A stretch of 64,000 bases of DNA from assembly GCF_015595035.1 (NCBI RefSeq), contig NZ_JADNRN010000002.1, positions 698,647-762,646 on the forward strand, read 5' to 3'. Below, piece by piece: positions 47,615-56,168 of this stretch (position 1 is the first letter of the stretch; each line of letters begins with the position of its first letter). Under the pieces are notes generated by a model. That model was given only the letters and a program-made list of their open reading frames with translations, was not told where the DNA came from and ran no database searches. A program made the translations under genes and the position numbers. The DNA comes from Marinibium conchae (GTDB lineage: Bacteria; Pseudomonadota; Gammaproteobacteria; Enterobacterales; Alteromonadaceae).

Positions 47615-47624
47615 TTTTGGTTAA
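47615..47624. promoter_or_regulatory. Candidate operator, isomerase / oxidoreductase
   Basis: TTTTGGTTAA, extended to TTTTGGTTAACCGG with a GGTTAACC palindrome. A second TTTTGGTC at 47637-47644 repeats the arrangement of the TRAP promoter: TTAACC to GGTC is 20 bp in both (44272/44292 and 47621/47641). Confidence 0.5.
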
Positions 47625-47832
47625 CCGGATTTATGATTTTGGTCATTATACAGCATTGAGAGTGGCAGCCTCAAAAGATAATTCGAGAAATGGAAATTTG
47701 GAGATAGCGCTTTTCGGAGGCGGCACGCATGGAGCGTGGCTTCATTTGCTTGAGTTTCTGATTTACATTTTTTTTACATCTAAAAGAGTGCTATGTTTAC
47801 TCACAAGATAAAAATGAAAGAAGAGTTTTCGA

Positions 47833-49281
47833 ATGAGCAAGAACAATGCGCTACAAGCATCTACTTTAAGCAGTAAGCAAGTCCATGAGATTAACGCAGA
47901 CTACCTAATTGTAGGCTCTGGTGCAGTGGGTATGGCATTTGCTGATATTATTCTAACGGAAAGTGATGCTAGCGTTATCATTGTTGATAAACATCACAAG
48001 CCTGGTGGCCATTGGAACGTTGCCTATCCTTTTGTCACTCTGCACCAACCCTCGGCTTTCTATGGCGTTAGCTCCCGCGAATTGAGCAAAGGCAAAAAAG
48101 ACCAAGTAGGCCTGAATAAAGGACTCAATGAATTAGCGACTGGCGCTGAAATAAGTGCTTACTTTGACGACGTAATGCGCGAACAATTTTTACCTACTGG
48201 TCGAGTACAGTATTTCCCGATGTGCAATTACCAAGGCGATGGCAAGTTTGAAAACTTGCTTACTGGAACGCAATACCAAGCAACTGCACACAAAAAAACG
48301 GTTGATTGCACGTACTTGAAAACCACGGTTCCCTCAACTCATACACCGAACTTTAGCGTAGACGCTGATCTTCAGTTTATGCCATTGAATAACTTGCCTA
48401 CTATAAGCGCTAAACCCGCAGGATACGTTATTGTTGGTGGTGGAAAAACCGGCATTGATGCTGTGCTCTTTTTGTTAGACAAAGGTGTAGAGCCAGATGA
48501 TATTACCTGGATTATGCCTCGAGATGCATGGTTGTTGGATAGAGAAAACACACAGCCTACTGAAGAGTTTTTTCATCAATCGATCGGTGCACAGGCTAAA
48601 CAAATGGAGGCTATTGCACAGTCGACTTCGATTGAAGATATGTTTTCTCGCTTGGAAGATGCGGGGGTGTTCTTACGCATCGATACTGATGTTTGGCCAG
48701 AAATGTTCCATGGCGCGACTGTCAGTCGACTGGAATTGGCGCAGCTCCGTCGAGTGAAGAATATTGTGCGTAAAGGTCGGGTTATTTCAATAAGTAACAG
48801 CCAAATTACGCTAGAAAAAGGCAGTATCACGACATCTAAGGAGCATATACATGTGGATTGCTCTGCAAGTGCTATATCCAACTTAGTAATGAAACCCATA
48901 TTTGAAGATAAACTGATTACGCCACAAACTGTGCGTTCATATCAGCCTGTTTTTAGTGCAGCCTTTATAGCTCATGTAGAGCTTAGCTATCCAAACGAAG
49001 AAGTAAAAAATAAGCTTTGCCAAGTCGTGCCTTTGCCAAATACCGATCTAGATTGGTTGAGACTCACCGTTGCATTTATGATGAACCAGCATATTTGGGG
49101 TCAAGACCCTGCGCTTCGTGAGTGGTTATTGAAAAATCGTTTAGACGGTTTTAGTCAACTGGTGCGCAATGTTGGTGAAGATGAAATAGAAAAAAGGCTG
49201 ATTTTGAAAAGGCTCAAAGAAAATGCCCAACCAGCTATGATGAAGCTACAGGGCTATCTCAGTTCTATCAGTCGACCTTAA
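47833..49281 (+). CDS. FAD-dependent NAD(P)-binding oxidoreductase
   Basis: A 482-residue flavoprotein of the monooxygenase-like Rossmann family. An FAD motif YLIVGSGAVGMAFADIIL (about 25-42) is followed by a KPGGHWNVAYPFVTLHQPS segment, and a second dinucleotide motif YVIVGGGKTGIDAVLFLLD at about 197-215. Homologues are annotated only generically; a Baeyer-Villiger or hydroxylating role cannot be claimed. An 80-bp open stretch upstream (47584-47811, plus strand) is likely not a gene. It ends at a structured terminator before the convergent PL7 gene. Confidence 0.78.
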   Translation: MSKNNALQASTLSSKQVHEINADYLIVGSGAVGMAFADIILTESDASVIIVDKHHKPGGHWNVAYPFVTLHQPSAFYGVSSRELSKGKKDQVGLNKGLNELATGAEISAYFDDVMREQFLPTGRVQYFPMCNYQGDGKFENLLTGTQYQATAHKKTVDCTYLKTTVPSTHTPNFSVDADLQFMPLNNLPTISAKPAGYVIVGGGKTGIDAVLFLLDKGVEPDDITWIMPRDAWLLDRENTQPTEEFFHQSIGAQAKQMEAIAQSTSIEDMFSRLEDAGVFLRIDTDVWPEMFHGATVSRLELAQLRRVKNIVRKGRVISISNSQITLEKGSITTSKEHIHVDCSASAISNLVMKPIFEDKLITPQTVRSYQPVFSAAFIAHVELSYPNEEVKNKLCQVVPLPNTDLDWLRLTVAFMMNQHIWGQDPALREWLLKNRLDGFSQLVRNVGEDEIEKRLILKRLKENAQPAMMKLQGYLSSISRP

Positions 49282-49343
49282 CGCTCTATCTTGCACTTGG
49301 CTTTGAGGATCGTCCTGATCCTCATTTGCCGTTGAGCGTTTTT
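49280..49343 (+). terminator. Structured terminator between convergent genes
   Basis: Nested inverted repeats: AACGCTC (49280-49286) / GAGCGTT (49334-49340) enclose GAGGATC (49305-49311) / GATCCTC (49317-49323). A short T-run follows the outer right arm on the plus strand, fitting termination of the oxidoreductase gene. Confidence 0.6.
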
Positions 49344-49351
49344 CATCCTTA

Positions 49352-50467
49352 TCAAAAACGCTTAGGCTCTGATAATACCAAGCGTGAGAAGGTAACTTGT
49401 GAATAATCGCCATTCGCTTTATCAGTCTCCCAAACACCTGTGCCACCGCAAGCAGTTCCCCAAAATGGATTACTAGTGCCGCCATTGCATTGACTGTAAG
49501 CACCGGCTTTAAAATAATGCCAGTCGCCAGCATAGCCTTGTTCGAAGTCTTTCTCATCGCCCTTGCCATAGGCATCAACGTTATTGGCTAGGTTAATGGT
49601 GTAGTTAACTGTTTCACGACCTGGTGCCGAAAATATTAACTGCATCGTATTTTGGTAAACGTTGACTACGTAGCTGAAGCTCTCATCTAATTTTATGCCG
49701 TCGACACCCGGATCGGCGCTATTTTCCCAAGTATTCCCCCATACTGGGTAAGCGATATCTGTTCGATTAGGATCTGCTTTGGGTAAGTTTCGCTCGTATG
49801 TCCAAAATACTGAGCCAGTGTCGTGGTCAGGGAACTTTTTATAAAATATTTTTAGCGGCTCATTACCGTAACCAAAGCCTTTGGAGCGATCTGGATCGTT
49901 GCCAGCATGTATTTGCCCAATGACTACGGAGTAGCTTGGGTACTTTTCTGGTCGAGCGCTATTGAGTGCGACATGATTCACCTCTAGGGTGGCTTCCATT
50001 CTTCCACCTATGGCAGCAAAAGCGGCAGCATTTTCGTGAGCTGCTAGCGCAAAATTGTTTTTCGGAGCTTTGGTTTTTATTCTGGTGTTGATGCCGCGAG
50101 ACATTTGTCGAAGCTCGCTTCTTGCATTTTTCGAATTGGCGGTGGTGACACCAACGTTAGGACTGGTAAAGACCAATTCTTTATCTTCGTTTAAGTAAAA
50201 GAAGTCTGGGTGAGTATAAGTTTGAAGGTCTTTGACTTTTACCATGTCGGGCTTGCCATCTGCATTGGCATCAATTGGTAAGGTAATATTCCATTGGCTG
50301 AGGTCAAAATAAGCGCCCGGTGCATCTATTGCTGATTTTGCCGTAGCTTCAGCGGCGTTTGTTGAGTCGTCCGTTGAGCCACAAGCACTTAGGGCAAACA
50401 CTAAGCTTGATGCTGTTGCGATGCAAAGACTGCGGCGCGACGAATAGAGAGATGATGACGTTTTCAT
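49352..50467 (-). CDS. PL7 family alginate lyase, lipoprotein
   Basis: A 371-residue polysaccharide lyase of family 7. A lipoprotein signal (LSAC, Cys29) anchors it to a membrane. The three PL7 blocks are intact: RSELRQM (116-122), QIH (185-187) and YFKAGAYSQ (318-326), giving catalytic His187 and Tyr324 with Arg/Asn/Gln support. It cuts alginate by beta-elimination; the QIH form has been linked to activity on guluronate-containing blocks, so polyG or mixed substrate is likely but not certain. Cys328 and Cys340 may form a disulfide. Divergent from an unknown secreted protein and close to a TRAP importer. Confidence 0.93.
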   Translation of the reverse strand: MKTSSSLYSSRRSLCIATASSLVFALSACGSTDDSTNAAEATAKSAIDAPGAYFDLSQWNITLPIDANADGKPDMVKVKDLQTYTHPDFFYLNEDKELVFTSPNVGVTTANSKNARSELRQMSRGINTRIKTKAPKNNFALAAHENAAAFAAIGGRMEATLEVNHVALNSARPEKYPSYSVVIGQIHAGNDPDRSKGFGYGNEPLKIFYKKFPDHDTGSVFWTYERNLPKADPNRTDIAYPVWGNTWENSADPGVDGIKLDESFSYVVNVYQNTMQLIFSAPGRETVNYTINLANNVDAYGKGDEKDFEQGYAGDWHYFKAGAYSQCNGGTSNPFWGTACGGTGVWETDKANGDYSQVTFSRLVLSEPKRF

Positions 50468-50642
50468 AATATTCCTTTTGATTCAAAAAACCGAGATTCA
50501 ACAACCGGCATTCAATACTAGGTGCTTAAAGCAAATTCTAGTTAAGCGGGTTTATCGGGCTTGCTTACTATTTATCGTCTGAGTTTAGCATCAGTTTTTT
50601 AAAATAAGCTACCATTTCTGTTAATCCTTTTATACCACTTTG

Positions 50643-50662
50643 TTAACCAAAAGTGCATTTGG
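50643..50662. promoter_or_regulatory. Candidate operator, PL7 / secreted protein
   Basis: TTAACCAAAA (50643-50652) with the dyad CCAAA-N6-TTTGG (50647-50662), between the divergent PL7 gene and the gene starting at 50761. A nearby ATACCA (50632-50637) gives a second TGGT half-site on the other strand. Confidence 0.5.
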
Positions 50663-50760
50663 AAATTATATTATTTTACTTTTTAGTGCTGAATTATATG
50701 GTTTCCACTGTTGTTGTGATAAATTGGTCATACAAAATACTCATTAAAAAGGCCATGGAA

Positions 50761-51618
50761 ATGAAAAAGCTCAGCTTAGTGCTTTACCTTTTATTAGGCG
50801 CTGTTTTGCATATTTACTTTGCAGAAGCTCACGCGAATGACAAACAATGGCTTCTGGTGGATAACTTTGAGTCGGGCGCTAAATTACTGTCAAGTGATTG
50901 GTTTATAGAAGATGTTCAAAACGAAACATCACCCTTTATACCGCGACCTCAAGTGTCAAAAATAATTACCGAGCCATCAACACAGAATGCCTATTATTTG
51001 AAACAAGCCGCTGAAGATGGGATTGTTGGCAACAGAAAAGCACTGAGTTATATCAAGTTGCCTCGCAGTATTGAAATTGGTGAGACTTACACGCTTTACA
51101 CTCGAATTATGGTCGATGCCTTTCCTAATAATCACTCTTTCGGCTTGAGTAACCTTCAAGCAGAAAGCATAAATGAGCTTTCATACAATGCTTTTGAACC
51201 TATGCTGAGGGTAACTGATAAAACGGAGTCAGACGGCACTGTTAATCGCGGTGCATTGATGGTGATACAGAGTTCGAGTAAGGGAAAAGCTACTTATACG
51301 GATGTAGTCAACCCCTCTACGAAAATGCCTGCTGAGCGTCTTGTTGAAAAACAGTGGTACGAACTTTGGTATGTGATAAACAATTTGCCATATAAAGATG
51401 GTGGTCAGCGCTACTCTGTTTATATGAAGGGTGGGGAATTTAAGCAACAAACACAGGTGTATTTAGGTGCAGTCTTCAGGATGAAGCGGGAGGCAAGTTT
51501 GCATTACTTCGTGACTATTTCAAACACCGGTTCGCAGAAAAAGCCCTATGGAAATGGTGGATTGGCGTATGATGATATTTACATGAGCCGTGGCAAAAAC
51601 TTGTCTAATCCTCGTTAG
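50761..51618 (+). CDS. Secreted protein of unknown function, jelly-roll-like
   Basis: A 285-residue protein with a signal peptide (KKLSLVLYLLLGAVLHIYFAEA). The frame can be read from 50653, but the ATG at 50761 opens a normal signal peptide and is chosen. The mature part is beta-rich: WLLVDNFESGAKL at the start, YTLYTRIMVDAFPNNHSFGLSNL, RGALMVIQSSS, KQWYELWYVINNLPYKDGGQRYSVYMKGG, and AYDDIYMSRGKNL at the end. The strand pattern, with a terminal DDIY element, resembles concanavalin-like or family-13/LamG carbohydrate-binding folds. I do not recognise a lyase motif. Divergent from PL7 with a shared operator candidate, so an alginate-related role is plausible. Confidence 0.6.
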   Translation: MKKLSLVLYLLLGAVLHIYFAEAHANDKQWLLVDNFESGAKLLSSDWFIEDVQNETSPFIPRPQVSKIITEPSTQNAYYLKQAAEDGIVGNRKALSYIKLPRSIEIGETYTLYTRIMVDAFPNNHSFGLSNLQAESINELSYNAFEPMLRVTDKTESDGTVNRGALMVIQSSSKGKATYTDVVNPSTKMPAERLVEKQWYELWYVINNLPYKDGGQRYSVYMKGGEFKQQTQVYLGAVFRMKREASLHYFVTISNTGSQKKPYGNGGLAYDDIYMSRGKNLSNPR

Positions 51619-51792
51619 ATATCATATTTTGATAGGTATTCGAACTAGGTCTTCGAATTTTTGTGTTAGTGTGTTATCAGTGTAGAATATAAATTACTAA
51701 CATTTTGTTTTTTGCTATAGTCAAAATATGACCAATTGCGAGAGCTTTCTTTCTTTGCACTACGAACTCTTTCTTCAACAAAAGGATTTGCT

Positions 51793-53862
51793 ATGAACAG
51801 TACACAAAAATTCGTCATCATGGTGGTTCTGATAAGCGTTTTGCTGGTCGCGCTTATTTACCAAGGAGAAGAGTACCTTTCAGGCTTTAACAGCTCACAA
51901 AGCGCGCAAGCTATCAAATCTGAGCAGCAAAATAAAAAGGAAGAAAGGCCTACTCTCGAACCGCTCATCAAAAACAACCCCATCAAAGACGAATATACTG
52001 CAAGTGAGCTCAGACTCATGTATAGAGCAAGCCGCTTATACAGAAGCTGCGATATTGATCTCACAGAGTTGAAAAGTAAGAGTAAGCTGCTTAGGCAAAG
52101 ATACAATAATGAATTAGCAAGAGTCAGAGATAAAGAACAGTGGGCACTCGCTATGATGCACATGCATTCATTAGGTTTAGTGAGTGCTCAGGATGCCGTT
52201 ACTCAAATTGAACGCAACGAAGCCAAGCAGTTTAAAACAGACTATGAGTATCATCGAATTGGAACCGAGCCGTCGGCTTTGCAAAATGAGATGATGAAAA
52301 AAATTCAAGAGCTTTCGGTAGCATTGCAAAATAATGAGCTGGCAGCGCTACCTCGAATTATTGATGAATTTAGCGCTTTGAGCGGAAAGCGAGGCTTATC
52401 TACCCGCTTGCGCAAAGAACTCGTTCTCTTATCTCCAGACATTATCATCGGAAATACCTTAGCTAACGCTAGTGGCTCTCAAGCCGACGCACTTTTAGGA
52501 AGAGTAGAGGTTACGCATCAAATGCTTACACAGGTAATACGTTCAGGTGGCAATGCGCGCTTAGTTGCCTCTTTACTAAGCCGAATGGATTTTGAGAATG
52601 AACCTGTATTCAATAAAGATGGAAAGCGTGAGACAGCCCTACAAGCTGCAATCGACAACAATAGTATTGACGTCGTTCGCTTACTTTTGGCTCAAGAGGG
52701 CCTACGCTATACACAATTCACCTTCTCGCCTGTAAACACATTGTTGATGAAGGTTTTGTTGTCGGTTGATGACGAGGAACTCAACAGTAGCCAAGTTGAA
52801 ATGATGAGTCTACTGCGGGATTATGAGCATGGTGCCCAATACTATCAAAACGAAGAGCTTGATCAGATCGAATTAATGGGCTATCCACTCGTTGGTGTAA
52901 CCAAAGCCCTTCGTGAACAGATTCAATCGCTGGATTTGAAGGCACAAATATTCCTAAAGCTAAGTTCAGCAACACCTAAGAAACTTGATCCGGACCTTCG
53001 CATGCTGTTTGAACGCAACGCTGCAGAGTTACAGCAAGTGCTAGCTGAAGAAAGTAAGAAGCAAAGAGAGTGCGGCCCGTTGAAAGAGGCCTGGGCACAG
53101 CAATTACCAGGCATGAATTTTGTGAAAGACCTGACTCCTTATTTAAAGGATGGTCTGGGTTTTAGAGCGCAAGTTGATAATCTTGCCTCGGTTTCACCCA
53201 CACTGGTCGACCTTTATTACGAACAAAGTTTACGCTCAGATGCTGATACTCGCAAAATCGACGACTTAGTTGAAAATATTGGCGATATTAGAGACGACTT
53301 TAAAGCATTGGCTGACTCGCTTGCCGAAATTGATATGGACTTATCGCAACGTCAGTATTTGGTGAATAAGTTATGCGAAGAATACGACGTCGATGGCGTT
53401 TATGCATCATTCTCGCTTGCACGCTATATCAATTTCAATAATACCGACCCAACGACCTGCCTATTTGGTCAAGCTGGTTACTTTACATCGATTAAAAGTG
53501 ATTTCTTCGCGCATCCAGATACCTTTCCAAGTGAGCTTGCACAAGAGCTGCATAATTTCAGTATCACATCGGCTAATTACATCCTAAGCCAGGGCAAAAA
53601 AGGTCTGCTGAAATTTCATGGTTATCCAAAGGGTAGAGATGCCCTTATGCTTGCTTTGGATTTCAAGAACTCGAGTAGCTTAAGTACGCTTTATGACTAT
53701 GATGCTTTGCTCGAAGGATTACTAGAGAGAACAAGGCTCAACTCCCAGCATCTACAACGCTTACATAGACTCAAAGTCATTGATATTTTATTGTTTGAGC
53801 GCCTAGCGGCTAAGTTTCCTGAAATTGAAGATGCTAGCGCACAACCCTTTAATAGCTATTAA
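51793..53862 (+). CDS. Large unknown protein with ankyrin-like segment
   Basis: A 689-residue protein with one N-terminal membrane helix (about 6-25) and a mostly helical remainder, likely periplasmic. A single ankyrin-like unit lies near residues 280-300 (TALQAAIDNNSIDVVRLLLAQEG). Four cysteines (CDID, RECGPL, LCEEYDVDG, TTCLFG) are spread through it. No enzyme motif is seen. The frame continues upstream to 51736, but AAAGGA six bases before the ATG at 51793 fixes the start. It follows the jelly-roll gene by 174 bp; its relation to the sugar cluster is unclear. Confidence 0.6.
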   Translation: MNSTQKFVIMVVLISVLLVALIYQGEEYLSGFNSSQSAQAIKSEQQNKKEERPTLEPLIKNNPIKDEYTASELRLMYRASRLYRSCDIDLTELKSKSKLLRQRYNNELARVRDKEQWALAMMHMHSLGLVSAQDAVTQIERNEAKQFKTDYEYHRIGTEPSALQNEMMKKIQELSVALQNNELAALPRIIDEFSALSGKRGLSTRLRKELVLLSPDIIIGNTLANASGSQADALLGRVEVTHQMLTQVIRSGGNARLVASLLSRMDFENEPVFNKDGKRETALQAAIDNNSIDVVRLLLAQEGLRYTQFTFSPVNTLLMKVLLSVDDEELNSSQVEMMSLLRDYEHGAQYYQNEELDQIELMGYPLVGVTKALREQIQSLDLKAQIFLKLSSATPKKLDPDLRMLFERNAAELQQVLAEESKKQRECGPLKEAWAQQLPGMNFVKDLTPYLKDGLGFRAQVDNLASVSPTLVDLYYEQSLRSDADTRKIDDLVENIGDIRDDFKALADSLAEIDMDLSQRQYLVNKLCEEYDVDGVYASFSLARYINFNNTDPTTCLFGQAGYFTSIKSDFFAHPDTFPSELAQELHNFSITSANYILSQGKKGLLKFHGYPKGRDALMLALDFKNSSSLSTLYDYDALLEGLLERTRLNSQHLQRLHRLKVIDILLFERLAAKFPEIEDASAQPFNSY

Positions 53863-53936
53863 AAATTCACTAGTCTGCGCCCTTTAGACTTTTAACAAGC
53901 TTATAAGTTGACAGCTGTGAATAAGAGGTGAATTAG

Positions 53937-55046
53937 ATGGAATTACAAATAAGCCGTAAGAATTACACCAAGACTCGATTGGTAAGCAGTTCTGTTCAAG
54001 AAAACACGCTAGCTGATGGGGAAGTGCTGCTAAAGGTCGATTCCTTTGCCTTAACAGCGAATAATATTACCTATGCCGTTGTCGGTGACAAACTTGGTTA
54101 TTGGCAATTTTTTCCACCACAATTGACCGTGGAAGAAGCCCAGAGTAATGCCGTAAATGATCATTGGGGAATTCTTCCTGTTTGGGGCTTTGCTGATGTA
54201 GTGAGGTCAAATCATCCCGACGTACCAATAGGTGAGCGCTTATTTGGTTATTTTCCGCCTTCCAGTCATTTGATTATGCAACCCAGTTCGCTCAGCCCAA
54301 GCAGTTGGATTGACGCAAGTGTTCATAGAAGTAAGCTTCCAGTGGGCTATAACATTTATCGTAGGGTGCAGGCGGAAGCAAATTATGATAAGTCTTTTGA
54401 GCAGTATCGTATGTTGCTTTACCCACTTCATATCACCGCATTTTCACTCTACAACTATTTCAAAACTAAGAACTGGTTTGGAGCAAAACAAATCGTGATG
54501 CTAAGTGCGTCGAGTAAAACGAGCACAGGTTTAGCCTATGGCGTTGCCAACGACAAGCAGGCACCGAAACAAATAGCGCTGACATCGTCTGCGAATAAAA
54601 ATATGGTGCTGGGGCTTAATGTTTATGATGATACCTTTGCCTACAATGAACTAAGTAAGATTGACGCGTCTATTCCCACCTTGATTGTTGATATGTCGGG
54701 CAATGGGAGTTTGCTAAGCGATTTACATGAGCACTTAGGCGACAATATGATGTTTTGTTCTAACGTTGGTGTAACGCACTGGGAAGATATGCAGCCTGGC
54801 CCGCATTTTAACGCTGAGCGCAGTGAGATGTTCTTTGCCCCATCACAACTTCAAGCGCTTATTAAAGAGCATGGTATGGCAGGCTTTGAGCAATTAAGCA
54901 ATGCGTACCTTAAGCATTCTATTGGTGAAAGTGCTAAATGGCTAAAAATGAATAAGCTTAATGGCTTAGAAGAAATGAGCAGCATTTTTAATGATGTATG
55001 CAATGGCAAGGTGCCACCAGAAGTCGGATTGATTATTCAACTTTAA
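53937..55046 (+). CDS. DUF2855 family protein
   Basis: A 369-residue protein of the DUF2855 family, related to medium-chain dehydrogenases. The N-terminus LADGEVLLKVDSFALTANNITYAVVGDKLGYWQFFPP resembles the GroES-like part of alcohol dehydrogenases, followed by WGILPVWGFADVV and ERLFGYFPPSSHL. A nucleotide-binding GxGxxG loop is weak: MLSASSKTSTGLAYGV. Activity is not known. AGAGGTG before the ATG. A separate gene, with the reductase below it in the same direction. Confidence 0.82.
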   Translation: MELQISRKNYTKTRLVSSSVQENTLADGEVLLKVDSFALTANNITYAVVGDKLGYWQFFPPQLTVEEAQSNAVNDHWGILPVWGFADVVRSNHPDVPIGERLFGYFPPSSHLIMQPSSLSPSSWIDASVHRSKLPVGYNIYRRVQAEANYDKSFEQYRMLLYPLHITAFSLYNYFKTKNWFGAKQIVMLSASSKTSTGLAYGVANDKQAPKQIALTSSANKNMVLGLNVYDDTFAYNELSKIDASIPTLIVDMSGNGSLLSDLHEHLGDNMMFCSNVGVTHWEDMQPGPHFNAERSEMFFAPSQLQALIKEHGMAGFEQLSNAYLKHSIGESAKWLKMNKLNGLEEMSSIFNDVCNGKVPPEVGLIIQL

Positions 55047-55092
55047 ATGACTACCCTGAGCACATTCACGTTGTCCCTTATTGAGCACTGAA

Positions 55093-56136
55093 ATGGTTGA
55101 AGACATGCAAGCTCCTATTCAAAACGACAGCCTAAAAATTGTCGTATTTGGTGCTGGTAGCATTGGTTGTTATTTAGGTGGTTGCTTACTCAGTGTCGGC
55201 GCTAATGTAACGTTAATCGGCCGAGATCGAATTCAAGCACAGATATCGGAAAACGGATTACGAGTAAGTGATTATAAAGGTCGAGATACATCACTCAGCG
55301 CACAACAAGTGAAATTCACAGGCTCTAACGCCGTGATGCACAATGCTGATATTATCCTGTTATGCGTGAAGAGCGGTGATACGCAAAAAGCGGCAAAAAT
55401 TATCTATAAACATGCTAAACCCACAGCCCTAGTGATTAGTTTTCAAAATGGTGTTCGTAATGGAATATTGTTAGATCAGTACCTACCTACTTTTTCAGTA
55501 TTACGTGGTATGGTGCCATTTAACGTACTTGGCATGGGTAAAGGCCACTTCCACTGCGGTACAGAAGGCGCACTCGCCATTGAGGACCCAGAAAACAGAG
55601 CAGAGCCAGTCTTTGCTCTTTTTGATCAAGCAGGCTTGAGTATTACTCAATATCAGGACATAACCAATGTGCAATGGGGCAAGTTACTCATGAATTTGAA
55701 CAATGCCGTTAATGCCCTTTCGGGAATTCCGTTGCTTGATCAGCTTAACGATGCCAACTATCGAAAGATAATGGTAGCGGTATTAAGAGAGGCTCTCAAT
55801 ACTATGAAGGCGGCAGGCATTGAACCTGCAAGAACTGGCAAAGTCATTCCAAAATATATGCCGTTTATCATGTCTTTGCCCAATTTTTTGTTCAAACTCG
55901 TGGCAAGTGCAAGCTTGAAAATTGACCCACAGGCTCGATCATCCATGTACGAAGACCTTTCTCTAGGCAGAAAAACTGAGATTGATTACCTAAACGGAGA
56001 AATCCTAGTATTAGCTAAGAAGTTTGGTATTCATACACCTGCCAATCACGCTATTGTCAATCTTATAAAACAGGCTGAAAGCGATGAGAGTGGTTCACCT
56101 CAGCTGTCAGCCGAAGAAATACTCTCACGCTTTTAA
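55093..56136 (+). CDS. 2-dehydropantoate 2-reductase family protein
   Basis: A protein of about 347 residues with the ketopantoate reductase fold. The NADPH motif VVFGAGSIGCYLGGCLLSVGANVTLIGR is near the N-terminus, KSGDTQKAAK and SFQNGVRNGILLDQYLP are in the middle, and the catalytic lysine-containing WGKLLMNLNNAVNALSG block with the C-terminal helical domain follows. PanE reduces ketopantoate for pantothenate synthesis; distant paralogues act on other keto-acids, and I cannot tell which this is. A TTG at 55081 is an alternative start. Confidence 0.85.
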   Translation: MVEDMQAPIQNDSLKIVVFGAGSIGCYLGGCLLSVGANVTLIGRDRIQAQISENGLRVSDYKGRDTSLSAQQVKFTGSNAVMHNADIILLCVKSGDTQKAAKIIYKHAKPTALVISFQNGVRNGILLDQYLPTFSVLRGMVPFNVLGMGKGHFHCGTEGALAIEDPENRAEPVFALFDQAGLSITQYQDITNVQWGKLLMNLNNAVNALSGIPLLDQLNDANYRKIMVAVLREALNTMKAAGIEPARTGKVIPKYMPFIMSLPNFLFKLVASASLKIDPQARSSMYEDLSLGRKTEIDYLNGEILVLAKKFGIHTPANHAIVNLIKQAESDESGSPQLSAEEILSRF

Positions 56137-56168
56137 TTCATAATATGCTTTAAAGTGAGCACGCTGTT

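Noticed and set aside
47584-47811. Open frame of 75 codons between the isomerase and the oxidoreductase
   Set aside because: It overlaps the isomerase start and the candidate operator, has no ribosome site and a composition unlike a real protein.
50653-50760. Longer N-terminus for the secreted protein
   Set aside because: It adds a second hydrophobic stretch before a complete signal peptide; the ATG at 50761 has AAGG upstream and is the natural start.
49352-53862. Defence island or mobile element around the unknown proteins
   Set aside because: No integrase, transposase, toxin-antitoxin, nuclease or attachment repeats were seen; flanking genes are metabolic.
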